A DNA stretch of 55,166 bases from Ameyamaea chiangmaiensis (GCF_025995235.1 NZ_BAPT01000004.1:1-55166), one strand, 5' to 3'; counted from the stretch's first letter, positions 25,484 to 35,137 are shown. Notes: generated by a model from the letters alone, not told the origin. A program made the numbers and translations.

Positions 25484-26655
25484 CCTGGATTTCCTCCGTT
25501 CCGATAGGGTTTGAGCAACAGGTCGCGGCTGAGAATGACGGTGAACGGCAGCCCCGGCCGGTCGGTCAGCGTCGGCTGGACGTTGAGGCTGCGGTCGATC
25601 AGCCGGTTGCCGACCATGGAAAACCCGTTGCTGGCCCCGCTGCGGATGGCCTGCATGAGATTGTTCTCGTTCCAGGACGTGCCCGCTTCCGATCCGACGC
25701 TGAGCAGTGTCGTGACCAGCGCCGCCCTGAAGAGCTGGCCCCAGTGATTGTTCACCTCGTCGGACAGGCCGGACTGGCCAATAGCGTCGCCGCCGGGCAG
25801 CTTCTCCAGCACGAGACTCTCGCCGTTCGGGAAAATCAACCGGGTCCAGATAATCTGGGTGCGCTGCTGCCCGAAGGAGACGCTGCTATTATAGGCCCCG
25901 AACAGTGTGCTCCCCTGCGGGATCAGAAGATAACGGCCTGTCGGGCTGTCATAGACGTTCTGGGTCACATGCCCCACGATCTGCCCCGGCAGGTCGGAAC
26001 TGATCTTCGTGTTCAGCGCACCCGCGATCACGGTGCCCGCCTGGAGGACGTAGGGCGAGACCAGCGGCATGATGCGATCGGGGCTGGTTGTCGCGCGATC
26101 CGGCTGCCCGTCCAGAAAGGCAATGTTTCCAGCCTGTGGTCCGGTCGTGGCGGACGCCCGCCCCTGAGAGGCAGGAGCGCCCGGCGCGGGCGGGGTCGCC
26201 TGTTCGCTGGCGCGGTTACGTTCCCCCGTCTGCACGAACAGTCGGCTGCCGATTGCCGCCTCGACCTCCTGCGCGGCGCGGTGGTCTTCGGTGCCGGAGG
26301 CAGCCTTCCCCTGCCCTTGCGCATGCAGGATTGCTCGTCCGAGATCGCCGGGCAACGGCAGCCCGAGTTTCGGCACGTCCTTGCCGACATAATCGGAGGG
26401 CAGCCCGGCCAGTCCGTCGGCGGATGGACGCACATCCGTGTCCTGCGTGGCGGCCGTTGATGGTGGCCTATGGCTAGTCTGAAGGGCGTAACCCAGCGCG
26501 AAGGCCACCGCGATCATGCCGACCCCGCCCAGCGACCAGACCACGATGCGCGACAGACGGACCACGCGCGGCCGTTCCGCCCGCAGACGCAGATCGGGCG
26601 GCGGGGATGACGCAGGTGCGGGATTTTCGCCCACTGTGGGTGCCTGCCCGGTCAT
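25480..26655 (-). CDS. trbI: TrbI, VirB10-like channel protein
   Basis: The 391-residue protein has the VirB10 layout: a short cytoplasmic tail, one inner-membrane segment (VVWSLGGVGMIAVAFALGYA, residues 38 to 57), a proline/alanine-rich periplasmic linker, and the C-terminal beta-barrel-like domain with LQAGTVIAGALNTKISSDLPGQ, LLIPQGSTLFGAYNS and a DRSLNVQPTLTDRPG ending. VirB10 spans both membranes of the type IV secretion channel. It overlaps trbG by 4 nt. Confidence 0.95.
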   Translation of the reverse strand: MTGQAPTVGENPAPASSPPPDLRLRAERPRVVRLSRIVVWSLGGVGMIAVAFALGYALQTSHRPPSTAATQDTDVRPSADGLAGLPSDYVGKDVPKLGLPLPGDLGRAILHAQGQGKAASGTEDHRAAQEVEAAIGSRLFVQTGERNRASEQATPPAPGAPASQGRASATTGPQAGNIAFLDGQPDRATTSPDRIMPLVSPYVLQAGTVIAGALNTKISSDLPGQIVGHVTQNVYDSPTGRYLLIPQGSTLFGAYNSSVSFGQQRTQIIWTRLIFPNGESLVLEKLPGGDAIGQSGLSDEVNNHWGQLFRAALVTTLLSVGSEAGTSWNENNLMQAIRSGASNGFSMVGNRLIDRSLNVQPTLTDRPGLPFTVILSRDLLLKPYRNGGNPG

Positions 26656-27659
26656 GTCCGCCGTCCGTCAGTGCGGACGATGCGCACCCGCTGCTCGGAA
26701 TGTTTGTCGCCCAGCCGCAATTCGGCGGCGGCGAACAGGCGATCCACGATCATCCAGTTCTGCCGGACCCGGTAATTGACCAGCTCCGGGCCGCCATCCG
26801 CCCCGAGCACAAAGAGCGGTGGCAACTCCCCCTGCCCGATCCCGGATGGAAAGGCGATATAGACCTTGTGGCCGTCATCGAACGCCCGGCTGGGCAGCCA
26901 GGGCGGCGTACCGCCTTTCAACGGCTGGATGGCATAACGGAAATTCAGCGCATTCAGATCCAGCCCCACATCCACAGGGGCAGCGTCATCCGCAGCAGCA
27001 TCCTGCCGGTGCAGGGCGATCAGGTCATCCTCGGGATAATCCCACGATACCGACGCCATATAGGTGGCGGGCGTCGAGCGCAGTTCGGCCAGATAGGTCC
27101 GCCGGTCCGTATTGACGATCAGGTTGGTGGTCAGGTCCGGCCGCGTCGGTTTGACCAGAATATGGATGCGCTTTGTTGCCCCAGCCCCGCTTTCGGTATC
27201 GCCAATAATCCAGCGCACCGTATCACCGGCAGCAACTGGCCCGCTGCCCACCAGCTTTTCGCCGGGCTGGAGCATAATGTCGGTGATTTCGCCCGGAGAG
27301 GCATAGACCTGATAGAGCGCGCCGGGGCTGTAGGGATAGACCTGCACCGCGTTGATGAACCCCGCCCGCGTGGGCTGGATCCGTGCCGCCAGATTGGCCT
27401 GTGTGACCCGTGCTGTCGGATCAGGAGCTTCGGGTATGATGCGCCGCGCCATCGACCTGTGGGATGGCAACGGCTTGAGCTGCCCCGGCAGAGGAAGCGG
27501 AGATGGCACCTCCACGACCTGCACGGGTTTCGGTGGGTCCGGCAGACGTGTCGCCTGCAAGGCGTCATCATAACGGATGACAGGCGGATGATACTGCTGC
27601 GCGCATCCCGCCAAGGGCAGGATCAGCAGCGGAACGAAACGAAGAGCACGACGGATCAT
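26652..27659 (-). CDS. trbG: TrbG, VirB9-like outer-membrane channel protein
   Basis: A 335-residue VirB9/CagX-family protein with a lipoprotein-type signal (LRFVPLLILPLAGC, cysteine at about 18). The periplasmic part starts with VQVYPYSPGALYQVYASPGE and ITDIMLQPGEKLVG, and the C-terminal domain with YAIQPLKGGTPPW, AFDDGHKVYIAFPSGI and NYRVRQNWMIVDRLF. It forms the outer-membrane collar with TrbI. It overlaps both neighbours by 4 nt. Confidence 0.95.
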   Translation of the reverse strand: MIRRALRFVPLLILPLAGCAQQYHPPVIRYDDALQATRLPDPPKPVQVVEVPSPLPLPGQLKPLPSHRSMARRIIPEAPDPTARVTQANLAARIQPTRAGFINAVQVYPYSPGALYQVYASPGEITDIMLQPGEKLVGSGPVAAGDTVRWIIGDTESGAGATKRIHILVKPTRPDLTTNLIVNTDRRTYLAELRSTPATYMASVSWDYPEDDLIALHRQDAAADDAAPVDVGLDLNALNFRYAIQPLKGGTPPWLPSRAFDDGHKVYIAFPSGIGQGELPPLFVLGADGGPELVNYRVRQNWMIVDRLFAAAELRLGDKHSEQRVRIVRTDGRRT

Positions 27660-28348
27660 TGGCCCAGCTCCTTCGACCAGTTGATGGCGGAGACGTAGAT
27701 GCCGAGGGGATTTTTCCGCAGGTGATCGGCATCACGCGGCCTGCGCAGAACGACTGAGACGATGGCGGTCCAGCGCTCGGTGCCTGCGAACGCCCCGTCG
27801 TGGTAGTGGCGCTCCGTCCAGGCGACGCGAAAGCTGCCGGGCGAGGCCCGGATGACCGAGGCGATATCCACCTCGACCTGTTCGTGCCCGATGCGTGAGA
27901 ACGGGTCGTTCAGACGGGCATAATCGTTCAGCGCCTGTGCGCCCGAAATCATGGTGAAGTCGTAGGCCCGGAGCCAGTTCTGGCGCACAACGACCGGATC
28001 GGCGGACAGCGAACGAACATCGCGCACAAACTGCGCGAGATACCAGGCGATCTGCGGATCCGTTGTCGTGTATCCGGATGTGGCCGGCGCCACGACCTGC
28101 GCCTGCCCCAGCCGGTCCACCTGCACCACCCACGGCGTGACGGTGCCCCGAACTGACTGCCAGAGCAGCCCGGCCCCGAGACCCGCCGACAGCAACAGGC
28201 TGCCAAAGGCCATCAGCCGCCAGTTTCTTGCCTGCACGCGGGCGGAACCGATGCGCCCGTCCCAAATCTGAGCGGCTTTCTGATAGGGCGTAACCGGGGC
28301 GGGCGTGATCCCGTAGCGGCTGGTGGAGCGACGAAACATCGTCCTCAT
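27656..28348 (-). CDS. trbF: TrbF, VirB8-like assembly factor
   Basis: The 230-residue bitopic protein has one membrane helix (LMAFGSLLLSAGLGAGLLW, about residues 45 to 63) and a periplasmic NTF2-like domain (WYLAQFVRDVRSLSADP, NPLGIYVSAINWSKEL). This is the VirB8 core of the type IV secretion system, which nucleates channel assembly. The order trbL-trbF-trbG and the 4-nt overlaps at both ends are typical. Confidence 0.95.
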   Translation of the reverse strand: MRTMFRRSTSRYGITPAPVTPYQKAAQIWDGRIGSARVQARNWRLMAFGSLLLSAGLGAGLLWQSVRGTVTPWVVQVDRLGQAQVVAPATSGYTTTDPQIAWYLAQFVRDVRSLSADPVVVRQNWLRAYDFTMISGAQALNDYARLNDPFSRIGHEQVEVDIASVIRASPGSFRVAWTERHYHDGAFAGTERWTAIVSVVLRRPRDADHLRKNPLGIYVSAINWSKELGQ

Positions 28349-29736
28349 TCCTTTTCCGAAAGATCGATGGATGCGGATCCACCACCGCCATCGGCGGAGC
28401 GGATGACATGCGCGGCTTCGGCGGCATGGGTTGCGGCATTGCGGCGCTTCATGGTCTGTGCCCAGCGCGGCGGCTTGCCGTCGGTGCCAGAGTTGCCGCC
28501 GGCGCTATTCCCTGACGGGCCGCCGGAATCTCCTCCGCCGCCACCGGACGATGCGCCGCCCGTGAAGCGTCCGCCTGTCGCGGTGAAGGCACCTCGCGCG
28601 CCAGCGCCGTAGCTCTGCTTCATGGATTCTGCCGCGCCAGAAACCTTGTTCTTCACGGCGTTCGCGGCAGCACTGCCCGGTGCCCGGGCGACACCACCCA
28701 GACCCGCTGCCATGCGGGCGCCCGCGCTCCCACCAGCCGCGTTCATGGCACCCATGGAATACGCGGTCGAGGCGGCTCCCGCCGCTGCGGCCCCACCGCG
28801 CGCGGCAGCGGCCGTCGCGGCCAGTGCCGCGCCACCACCCGATACGGCCGCGCCGACACCGGCGACCGCTGCGGCGCCCATGCCGCCGACCGCCATGCCG
28901 GTGCCCACAGCAGCACCCGCGCCAAGCTGGGGTGCTCCGGAAATCAGCCCGTTGGCGATGCTGCCGCCATAGATCGACAGGCCGACGATCGCGAGCGACG
29001 CCAGCACCACCGAGGTGGCTTGCCCGATGGTCGGCACATCCGTCCCGTAGGACGTCGCGAACTGCTTGAAGAGCACCGAGGCGATGGCGGAAATGACCGC
29101 CAGCACCATGATCTTCACGCCCGACGACACGACATTGCCCAGCACCTTCTCCGCCAGGAAGGCCGTTCGGTTGAACAGGGCAAAGGGAATCAGCACGAAA
29201 CCGGCGAGGCTGGTCAGCTTGAACTCGATCAGGGCCACGAAAAGCTGCACGGCCAGAATAAAGAACGCCGCCAACACAATCAGCCAGGACAGGCACAGCA
29301 CAAAAATCTGGATGAAGTTTTTGAAAAACGCGACGGGGCCGAGAAGATTATGAACCGAGCCCAATAGCGGCTGGGCGGCATTGAAGCCGGTCGCGGCCAG
29401 GCGACCGGGATGGAGGAAATCCGACAACGCCAGACTGCCGCCCCCGGCCTTGAGACCCATGGACGCGAAGCTGTCGAAGACCAGCTTCGCCAGATGGTCG
29501 AAATTGTCGATCAGGAACGCGAAGAACCCGACATACAGCGTCTTCTTCACCAGCCGCTGGATGATGTCCTCGTCCGCCGCCCAGGCCCAGAAGAGTCCGG
29601 CCAGCGCGATGTCGAGCACGGACAACGACCCTGCCAGCGACACGACGTTGCCCTTCAGCAGGCCGAAGCCGCTGTCGATCGTCGTGGTGAAGGTATTCAG
29701 GAAAGTGTCGATAATGCCGACATCGTTCGTGGCCAT
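28345..29736 (-). CDS. trbL: TrbL, VirB6-like polytopic channel protein
   Basis: The 463-residue protein has an N-terminal half with about six membrane helices (such as LVFDSFASMGLKAGG flanked by hydrophobic stretches, and FIQIFVLCLSWLIVLAAFFI). It has a long alanine/glycine-rich low-complexity C-terminal half from about residue 260, ending in a charged tail (WAQTMKRRNAATHAAEAAH). This matches P-type TrbL. It starts five bases after trbJ; the trbK entry-exclusion gene usually found between them is absent. Confidence 0.95.
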   Translation of the reverse strand: MATNDVGIIDTFLNTFTTTIDSGFGLLKGNVVSLAGSLSVLDIALAGLFWAWAADEDIIQRLVKKTLYVGFFAFLIDNFDHLAKLVFDSFASMGLKAGGGSLALSDFLHPGRLAATGFNAAQPLLGSVHNLLGPVAFFKNFIQIFVLCLSWLIVLAAFFILAVQLFVALIEFKLTSLAGFVLIPFALFNRTAFLAEKVLGNVVSSGVKIMVLAVISAIASVLFKQFATSYGTDVPTIGQATSVVLASLAIVGLSIYGGSIANGLISGAPQLGAGAAVGTGMAVGGMGAAAVAGVGAAVSGGGAALAATAAAARGGAAAAGAASTAYSMGAMNAAGGSAGARMAAGLGGVARAPGSAAANAVKNKVSGAAESMKQSYGAGARGAFTATGGRFTGGASSGGGGGDSGGPSGNSAGGNSGTDGKPPRWAQTMKRRNAATHAAEAAHVIRSADGGGGSASIDLSEKE

Positions 29737-29741
29737 GGCCG

Positions 29742-30515
29742 TCAGTTCCCGCTGCTGCCGAACATGGACACTGCGCCGGGCACATAGGCGTCATGCTGCG
29801 AAAAATGCTGATACTGCGCCTCGCTTTCCGCTTCCGTTGCGGCGTCCCTTGCCTGTTGCAACGCGGTCGCGCGCCCGTTGGCCGCCAGTTCCGCCTGGAT
29901 GTCGGAGAGCTGCCGGGATTGCAGCGCCAGGAGCTGGTTTCCGGCCTGCGCGGCCTGCAACGCCCCGGTTGACGTCTGGCTGGCCGAAACCAGTTGCGTC
30001 ATGGCCGAACTGTCGGACGGAATGTTCCCCACGACACGGGCTTGCAATTTCAGGGCGTCCTCGAACCCACCGACGGAATTCTGCCAGCGTGTCTGCGCCT
30101 GGCTGAACAGGGCGCTGTCGGACATACCGGACGAAATCGAGGTGTACGCCTGCTGGTACTGCTGCTCGACGGACTGGACGCTGTAGGCGATGTTCTGCGC
30201 CTGCGCGAGCAGCGCTGTGGTCTGGGCCATCGTCGATTGCAGCGTCGAAAGCGTCGACAGGGGTAGGGTCGCCAGATTGCGACCCTGATTGACCAGCATC
30301 TGCGCCTGATTAGCGAGCGACGAAATCTGGTTGTCGATCTGCTGCAGGGCACGCGCTGCCTGCAGGACGTTCTCGACGTGATTGGCCGCGTCATAGACCG
30401 CCCATTGGGCATGGGCCGCCTGGAGCGGCGCAAAGGAAACCAACGCGAAGCCACTGACCACGACACGCCCGGAACGGAAATGTTTCGCCCAGATATGGAA
30501 AGATTTTTCCATCAT
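29742..30515 (-). CDS. trbJ: TrbJ, VirB5-like pilus-tip protein
   Basis: A 257-residue exported protein. The signal peptide (VVVSGFALVSFAPLQAAHAQ) is followed by a long coiled-coil region (AARALQQIDNQISSLANQAQ, LLAQAQNIAYSVQSVEQQYQ, QLVSASQTSTGALQAAQAGN), as in TrbJ/VirB5 proteins at the pilus tip. I chose ATG 30515 because GGAGG lies six bases upstream and it overlaps the trbE stop by 4 nt (ATGA). Confidence 0.95.
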   Translation of the reverse strand: MMEKSFHIWAKHFRSGRVVVSGFALVSFAPLQAAHAQWAVYDAANHVENVLQAARALQQIDNQISSLANQAQMLVNQGRNLATLPLSTLSTLQSTMAQTTALLAQAQNIAYSVQSVEQQYQQAYTSISSGMSDSALFSQAQTRWQNSVGGFEDALKLQARVVGNIPSDSSAMTQLVSASQTSTGALQAAQAGNQLLALQSRQLSDIQAELAANGRATALQQARDAATEAESEAQYQHFSQHDAYVPGAVSMFGSSGN

Positions 30516-32956
30516 GGCCCACCTCCATCCCGCAGAAGGTCGGCTGCCCACATTACGCCGCGCGCCTCGAACCAGGCGGGGAGAAAACCCTCCCGCCCAT
30601 GTTCCGACAGCAGACTATCGATCAGCCGGTGGTCGTCCTTTCCCGACGCCGCGCAGAGCGCCAGCGCCACCGGACCGAGACCCAGTTCGAACAACCGGTT
30701 CCCGCGCTGGGTCTGGCAGTAATATTCCCGCTTCGACGCCGCACGCGCGATGATGGCAATCTGTCGGTCGTTCAGACCGAAATCCCGATAGAGCGCCATA
30801 ATCTGCGGCTCGATCGCCCGCTCGTTGGGCAGGAAAATCCGCGTCGGACAGCTTTCCACCACCGAAGGCGCAATCGGAGAGTTGGCGATGTCTGACAGGC
30901 TTTGCGTTGCGAAAATCACTGACGCATTTTTCTTGCGCAGAGTTTTCAGCCATTCGCGCAACTGGCCAGCGAAGTCTTCGTCATCCAGAACCAGCCAGCC
31001 CTCGTCGATGACCAGCAGGGTCGCCCGCCCGTCGAGACGGCCCTCGATCCGATGGAACAGATACGAGAGAACCGATGATGCCGCACCGGAGCCGATCAGG
31101 CTTTCGGTCTCGAACACCACGACATCGGCATCCCCGATACGTTCGGCATCGGCGTCCAGCAGATGGCCATAAGGACCACCTAGGCAGTATGGGGCCAGCG
31201 CCTGCTTCAGGACGTTGGACTGGAGAAGTGCCACCAGACCGGAGATCGTGCGTTCATGGCTGGGCGAGGACGAGAGGGAATTCAGGGCCGACCAGAGATG
31301 GGCTTTGACGTCCGGGGTGAGCGTCACCCCCTCGCCGACAAGGATCTGGCCGAGCCATTCACTGGCCCATTTACGCTCGTCAGGATCATCGATCCATGCC
31401 AGCGGCTGGAGCGAAACCCCACTTCCCTCTGCGCCGTCGGCGTCCTCGCCGTCCGATAATCCCCCACCAAGATCGTGCCAGTCGCCACCCATGGCCAGCG
31501 TCGCCGCGCGGAGCGAACCGCCAAAGTCGAAGGCAAAGATTTGCGCGCCCGCGTAGCGCCGGAACTGCAACGCCATCAGCGCCAGCAACACGGACTTCCC
31601 GGCACCGGTCGGTCCTGCGATCAGCGTGTGACCGACATCGCCGACATGCAGGCTGAAGCGGTAAGGGGTCGCTCCGGCGGTCTTGCCGTAGATCAGCGGG
31701 GGAGCACGGAAATGGGTATCGCGCTCCGGCCCCGCCCAGACAGCGGAGAGCGGAAGCATATGCGCCAGATTCAGGGTCGAAACCGGCGGCTGGCGCACAT
31801 TGGCGTAGACATGACCGGGCAAAGAACCAAGCCAGGCTTCTACTGAGTTGAGGCTCTCCGCCATGCAGGTGAAATCACGCCCCTGGATGATCTTCTCGAC
31901 CAGCCGCAGCTTTTCAGCCGCGATTGAGGTAGAACCGTCCCAGACTGTGATGGTCGCAGTGAGATACGCCTGCCCGACATCGTTGGCACCGAGGGATTGC
32001 AAGGCCAGATCGGCGTCGGCCGCCTTGTTGGCGGCATCGTTGTCCACGAGGACCGAAGCCTCGTTGGTCATGACCTCCCGGACAATGGCTGCGATGCTCT
32101 TGCGCTTTGCGAACCACTGCCGACGGATTTTCGTCAGCACCTTCGTGGCATCGGTCTTGTCGAGCAGGATGGCGCGCGTCGACCAGCGATAGGGCATGGC
32201 CAGCCGGCTCAGGTCGTCCAGAATTCCGGGAAAGGTGCGGCTGGGGAAACCGGTAATGGTCAGGGTTTTCAGAAACGCATCACCAAGTTTCGGCTCCAGA
32301 CCGCCCGCCAGCGGCTGGTCCACTAGCAGCGCATCGAGGTGCATCGGGATTTCCGGCACCCTGACGCTCTGGTTCCGGGTGGAAATGGTCGAATGGAGAT
32401 AGGTCAGCGTCTCGCCGTCATCGAGCCAGACGGCCTCGGGCATGAAACCATCCAGCAGGGCCAGCATCCGATCCGTGCGGTCGACGAACGCATGGAGCAT
32501 GCCATGCGGGTCCGGTCCCTGACGCTCCCCGCCCTCAAACAGGAACCGGGCAGCCCGGTCGGACGATTCCGCCGGCGGTAACCAGACCAGGGTCAGGAAA
32601 TACCGGCTCTCGAAATGCGCGCCCTCGTCCTCGAACTGCTCCCGGCGTTCCAGATCGACCATCTGACTGGCGGCATCGGGGAAATCGCTCTCGGGATACA
32701 GCGTGGCGGGCACACGCTGTGCCTCCACGAACACCGCCCAGCCTGAGCCCAGACGACGGAGCGCATTGTTCAGCCGCCCGGTGACACCGACCAGTTCGGC
32801 CGGTGTGGCGCTGTCCAGATCGGGGCCGCGTATCTTTGCCGTGCGCTGGAAGGAACCATCCTTGTTCAGGACCACGCCCTTTTTGACCAGCGCGGCCCAG
32901 GGCAGGAAATCCGACAGAAGCGCGGCACGGTTGCGATATTCGCCAAGGGACATCAT
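30512..32956 (-). CDS. trbE: TrbE, VirB4 family ATPase
   Basis: The 814-residue cytoplasmic ATPase powers pilus assembly and transfer. An N-terminal CagE/TrbE domain leads into the RecA-like part, with Walker A GPTGAGKS at about 448 to 455, Walker B TLLVIDEGWLVLDDE and the QSLSDIANS stretch after it. Length and motifs match the family. It starts 13 bases after trbD and overlaps trbJ by 4 nt. Confidence 0.97.
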   Translation of the reverse strand: MMSLGEYRNRAALLSDFLPWAALVKKGVVLNKDGSFQRTAKIRGPDLDSATPAELVGVTGRLNNALRRLGSGWAVFVEAQRVPATLYPESDFPDAASQMVDLERREQFEDEGAHFESRYFLTLVWLPPAESSDRAARFLFEGGERQGPDPHGMLHAFVDRTDRMLALLDGFMPEAVWLDDGETLTYLHSTISTRNQSVRVPEIPMHLDALLVDQPLAGGLEPKLGDAFLKTLTITGFPSRTFPGILDDLSRLAMPYRWSTRAILLDKTDATKVLTKIRRQWFAKRKSIAAIVREVMTNEASVLVDNDAANKAADADLALQSLGANDVGQAYLTATITVWDGSTSIAAEKLRLVEKIIQGRDFTCMAESLNSVEAWLGSLPGHVYANVRQPPVSTLNLAHMLPLSAVWAGPERDTHFRAPPLIYGKTAGATPYRFSLHVGDVGHTLIAGPTGAGKSVLLALMALQFRRYAGAQIFAFDFGGSLRAATLAMGGDWHDLGGGLSDGEDADGAEGSGVSLQPLAWIDDPDERKWASEWLGQILVGEGVTLTPDVKAHLWSALNSLSSSPSHERTISGLVALLQSNVLKQALAPYCLGGPYGHLLDADAERIGDADVVVFETESLIGSGAASSVLSYLFHRIEGRLDGRATLLVIDEGWLVLDDEDFAGQLREWLKTLRKKNASVIFATQSLSDIANSPIAPSVVESCPTRIFLPNERAIEPQIMALYRDFGLNDRQIAIIARAASKREYYCQTQRGNRLFELGLGPVALALCAASGKDDHRLIDSLLSEHGREGFLPAWFEARGVMWAADLLRDGGGP

Positions 32957-32969
32957 CGCCCTGCCCTCC

Positions 32970-33245
32970 CTATGCCCGGAGCCAGGCGGGATAGCGCAGA
33001 TGCCGCCGCCCGACTTCCACGAATAGCGGATCGCGCTTTGCGCCCCAGACTGCGAGGCCGTGGCCGACGATCCAGAACACCGCCCCGATCAGCCACAGCC
33101 GCAGACCCAGAGAAATCGCGGCTCCCAGCGTACCGTTGGCGATCGCCAGAGTCCGTGGCGCCCCGCCCAGCAGGATCGGATCGGTCAGCGAGCGATGCAC
33201 CGGGACGTGAAAGCCCGGCACCGCGTCATCGTCATATCCCGCCAT
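32970..33245 (-). CDS. trbD: TrbD, VirB3-like protein
   Basis: A 91-residue inner-membrane protein with the VirB3 opening GFHVPVHRSLTDPILLGGAP, two adjacent hydrophobic helices (IANGTLGAAISLGLRLWLIG, then AVFWIVGHGLAVWGA) and a short tail KRDPLFVEVGRRHLRYPAW. The start is ATG 33245, which overlaps the trbC stop by one base (TGATG). VirB3 works with the VirB4 ATPase, whose gene follows. Confidence 0.93.
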   Translation of the reverse strand: MAGYDDDAVPGFHVPVHRSLTDPILLGGAPRTLAIANGTLGAAISLGLRLWLIGAVFWIVGHGLAVWGAKRDPLFVEVGRRHLRYPAWLRA

Positions 33246-33577
33246 CAGATCAACGCTCCCCCCGAGAAGGAGAAGAACGACAGGAAGAACGAGCTGGCCG
33301 CAAAAGCGATGGACAGGCCGAAAACGATCTGGATCAGGCGTCGGAAGCCGCCGGATGTTTCCCCGAAGGCCAGGGTCAGGCCGGTCACGGTGATGATGAT
33401 CACCGACACGATGCGCGCTACCGGTCCCTGCACGGATTCCAGAATCTGGTTGAGCGGTTCCTCCCACGGCATGTCCGACCCGGACGCCAGGGCCGACGAG
33501 CACCATGCGATGGACAGCAGCAGTATGGCAGAAAGGACAGGCGCGTGCCGACGTACGCGCAACAGCGTGATGTTCAT
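33245..33577 (-). CDS. trbC: TrbC, VirB2-like pilin
   Basis: The 110-residue pre-pilin has a long signal (APVLSAILLLSIAWCSSALA), a short periplasmic part and two hydrophobic segments (IVSVIIITVTGLTLAFGE, IVFGLSIAFAASSFFLSFFS). In P-type systems TrbC is cyclised by the TraF peptidase, encoded here at 50541. The start is ATG 33577, overlapping trbB by 4 nt. Confidence 0.93.
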   Translation of the reverse strand: MNITLLRVRRHAPVLSAILLLSIAWCSSALASGSDMPWEEPLNQILESVQGPVARIVSVIIITVTGLTLAFGETSGGFRRLIQIVFGLSIAFAASSFFLSFFSFSGGALI

Positions 33578-34551
33578 TGGGGTTCTTCCGAATGCTGGAA
33601 TGGATGGATGCAATAAGCGCCTGTGGCGGGGTCGAGTCCGTCCACGGTGGAAAGTTCGGACAACCGGCGCTGCGTACCCCGCCCGGAGAGGACCGCGATC
33701 ACGTCGATGGTCTCGGCGATCAGCGCGCGGGGTACGGTGACGACGATTTCCTGAATCAGTTGTTCCATGCGGTGCAGGGCACCGATGGCGCTGCCGGCAT
33801 GCAGCGTGCCGATGCCACCGGGATGGCCCGTGCCCCACGTCTTGAGCAGATCGAGCGCCTCGGGACCGCGCACCTCGCCGATCGGGATACGATCAGGCCG
33901 CAGCCGCAGGGCCGAACGGACCAGCTCGGACAGCGTGACGATGCCGTCCTTTGTGCGCAGGGACACCAGATTGGGTGCCGCGCATTGCAGTTCGCGCGTG
34001 TCCTCAATCAGCACGACGCGATCGTCGGTTTTCGCGACTTCGGCCAGCAGGGCGTTAACCAGCGTGGTCTTGCCGGTGGATGTCCCACCCACGACCAGAA
34101 TGTTCTTTCTCTCGGCAACGGCCTGGCGCAGGAAATCCGCCTGCCCCACCGTCATGATCCCGGTGGCGACATAATCGTCGAGGGTGAACACAGCGACGGC
34201 GGGCTTGCGGATCGCGAAACTTGGGGCGGTCACAACGGGCGGCAGCAATCCCTCGAACCGTTCGCCGGTCGGCAGTTCCGCCGAGACGCGCGGTGCTGCT
34301 TCATGCACCTCCGCCCCGACATGGTGCGCGACCAGGCGCACGATGCGCTCGGCATCGGCTGGTGTGATCCTGTCGCCCGTATCGCCCAGCCCTTCGGACA
34401 GGCGATCGATCCACAGCCGCCCATCAGGGTTGAGCATCACCTCGACCACTGCCGGATCGGCAAGGTGACCCGCGATCGCCGGCCCCATCGCCGTGCGCAG
34501 CATGGAAATCCCACGCTGCCGGGCGCCGCTCTCAATCGGTGTAACCGCCAT
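33574..34551 (-). CDS. trbB: TrbB, VirB11-type secretion ATPase
   Basis: A 325-residue hexameric traffic ATPase. The N-terminal domain precedes Walker A GGTSTGKT at about 155 to 162. The Asp box (DDRVVLIEDTRELQC), Walker B-type stretch and His box (GTGHPGGIGTLHAGSA) follow. It switches the VirB4 and VirD4 motors between pilus building and DNA transfer. It is the first gene of the trb run and is separated from the CopG-type gene by 147 bases containing a small inverted repeat. Confidence 0.97.
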   Translation of the reverse strand: MAVTPIESGARQRGISMLRTAMGPAIAGHLADPAVVEVMLNPDGRLWIDRLSEGLGDTGDRITPADAERIVRLVAHHVGAEVHEAAPRVSAELPTGERFEGLLPPVVTAPSFAIRKPAVAVFTLDDYVATGIMTVGQADFLRQAVAERKNILVVGGTSTGKTTLVNALLAEVAKTDDRVVLIEDTRELQCAAPNLVSLRTKDGIVTLSELVRSALRLRPDRIPIGEVRGPEALDLLKTWGTGHPGGIGTLHAGSAIGALHRMEQLIQEIVVTVPRALIAETIDVIAVLSGRGTQRRLSELSTVDGLDPATGAYCIHPFQHSEEPQ

Positions 34552-34648
34552 GGAAATCCCCGTCCGTTCGGGTCATCCGGCCTCTCCGGACGACGACGGG
34601 GATTATTAGAGAGTGCTGCTTTCTTCCGATTTCAACAGCATTTTCCTG

Positions 34649-34664
34649 CGATCGTACAGGATCG
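34649..34664. promoter_or_regulatory. inverted repeat CGATC-N6-GATCG upstream of trbB
   Basis: The 147-base gap before trbB is more AT-rich than its surroundings and holds this perfect 5-bp inverted repeat with a 6-base centre. On the minus strand a TTGAAA box and a TAATAA stretch lie between it and trbB. It may be a site for the neighbouring CopG-type protein and mark an internal trb promoter. Confidence 0.35.
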
Positions 34665-34698
34665 TAACGGATGCGGTTTTTACTTGCGGATCGCGGGA

Positions 34699-35130
34699 TC
34701 AGGATTCCGATGTGGGAGGCACATCATCGGGGATCTCATGCCGGAAAAGTGGCCCCCGACTGAGTCGTCGGCCAAGGGCGGCCACGAATGCCTCATAGCG
34801 TTCTGCCCCCTGCGCCCGCGCTGCGGCTGCGGCCGGTTCCGGCAGGGGCGGACTGACCGTCATCCAGTAGCGGATAAACAGCGCCAGCGTCTCAAGGCTG
34901 ATCCCGAGATCGCGCTCCATGCGGGCGACCTGACGATCGAGACGATCCAGCCTGCGGCTCATCGCCGCTTCCCGCCGCTCATCGGCATCGGGCGACAGGA
35001 AAGACGCGATGGCCGCTTCCGCCACCAGGGAGAGGGACAGATCGCGCCGCGCCGCATGAGCGGTCAGGGCGTCCAGCAGCTTGGGTTCCAGATAGACCGA
35101 CAGCCGCGCCTTCTTTGGGGATGTCCTCAT
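34699..35130 (-). CDS. CopG/RHH-type protein between traG and trbB
   Basis: The 143-residue protein starts with a ribbon-helix-helix pattern (KKARLSVYLEPKLLDALTAH, LSLVAEAAIASFL) and continues with a coiled stretch (RRLDRLDRQVARMERDLG) and a C-terminal helical region. Proteins of this type are encoded at this place in many alphaproteobacterial ICE transfer operons. I chose ATG 35130, seven bases after the traG stop. It may control the trb promoter or assist the coupling protein; neither is shown. Confidence 0.8.
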   Translation of the reverse strand: MRTSPKKARLSVYLEPKLLDALTAHAARRDLSLSLVAEAAIASFLSPDADERREAAMSRRLDRLDRQVARMERDLGISLETLALFIRYWMTVSPPLPEPAAAAARAQGAERYEAFVAALGRRLSRGPLFRHEIPDDVPPTSES

Positions 35131-35137
35131 CACGCCC

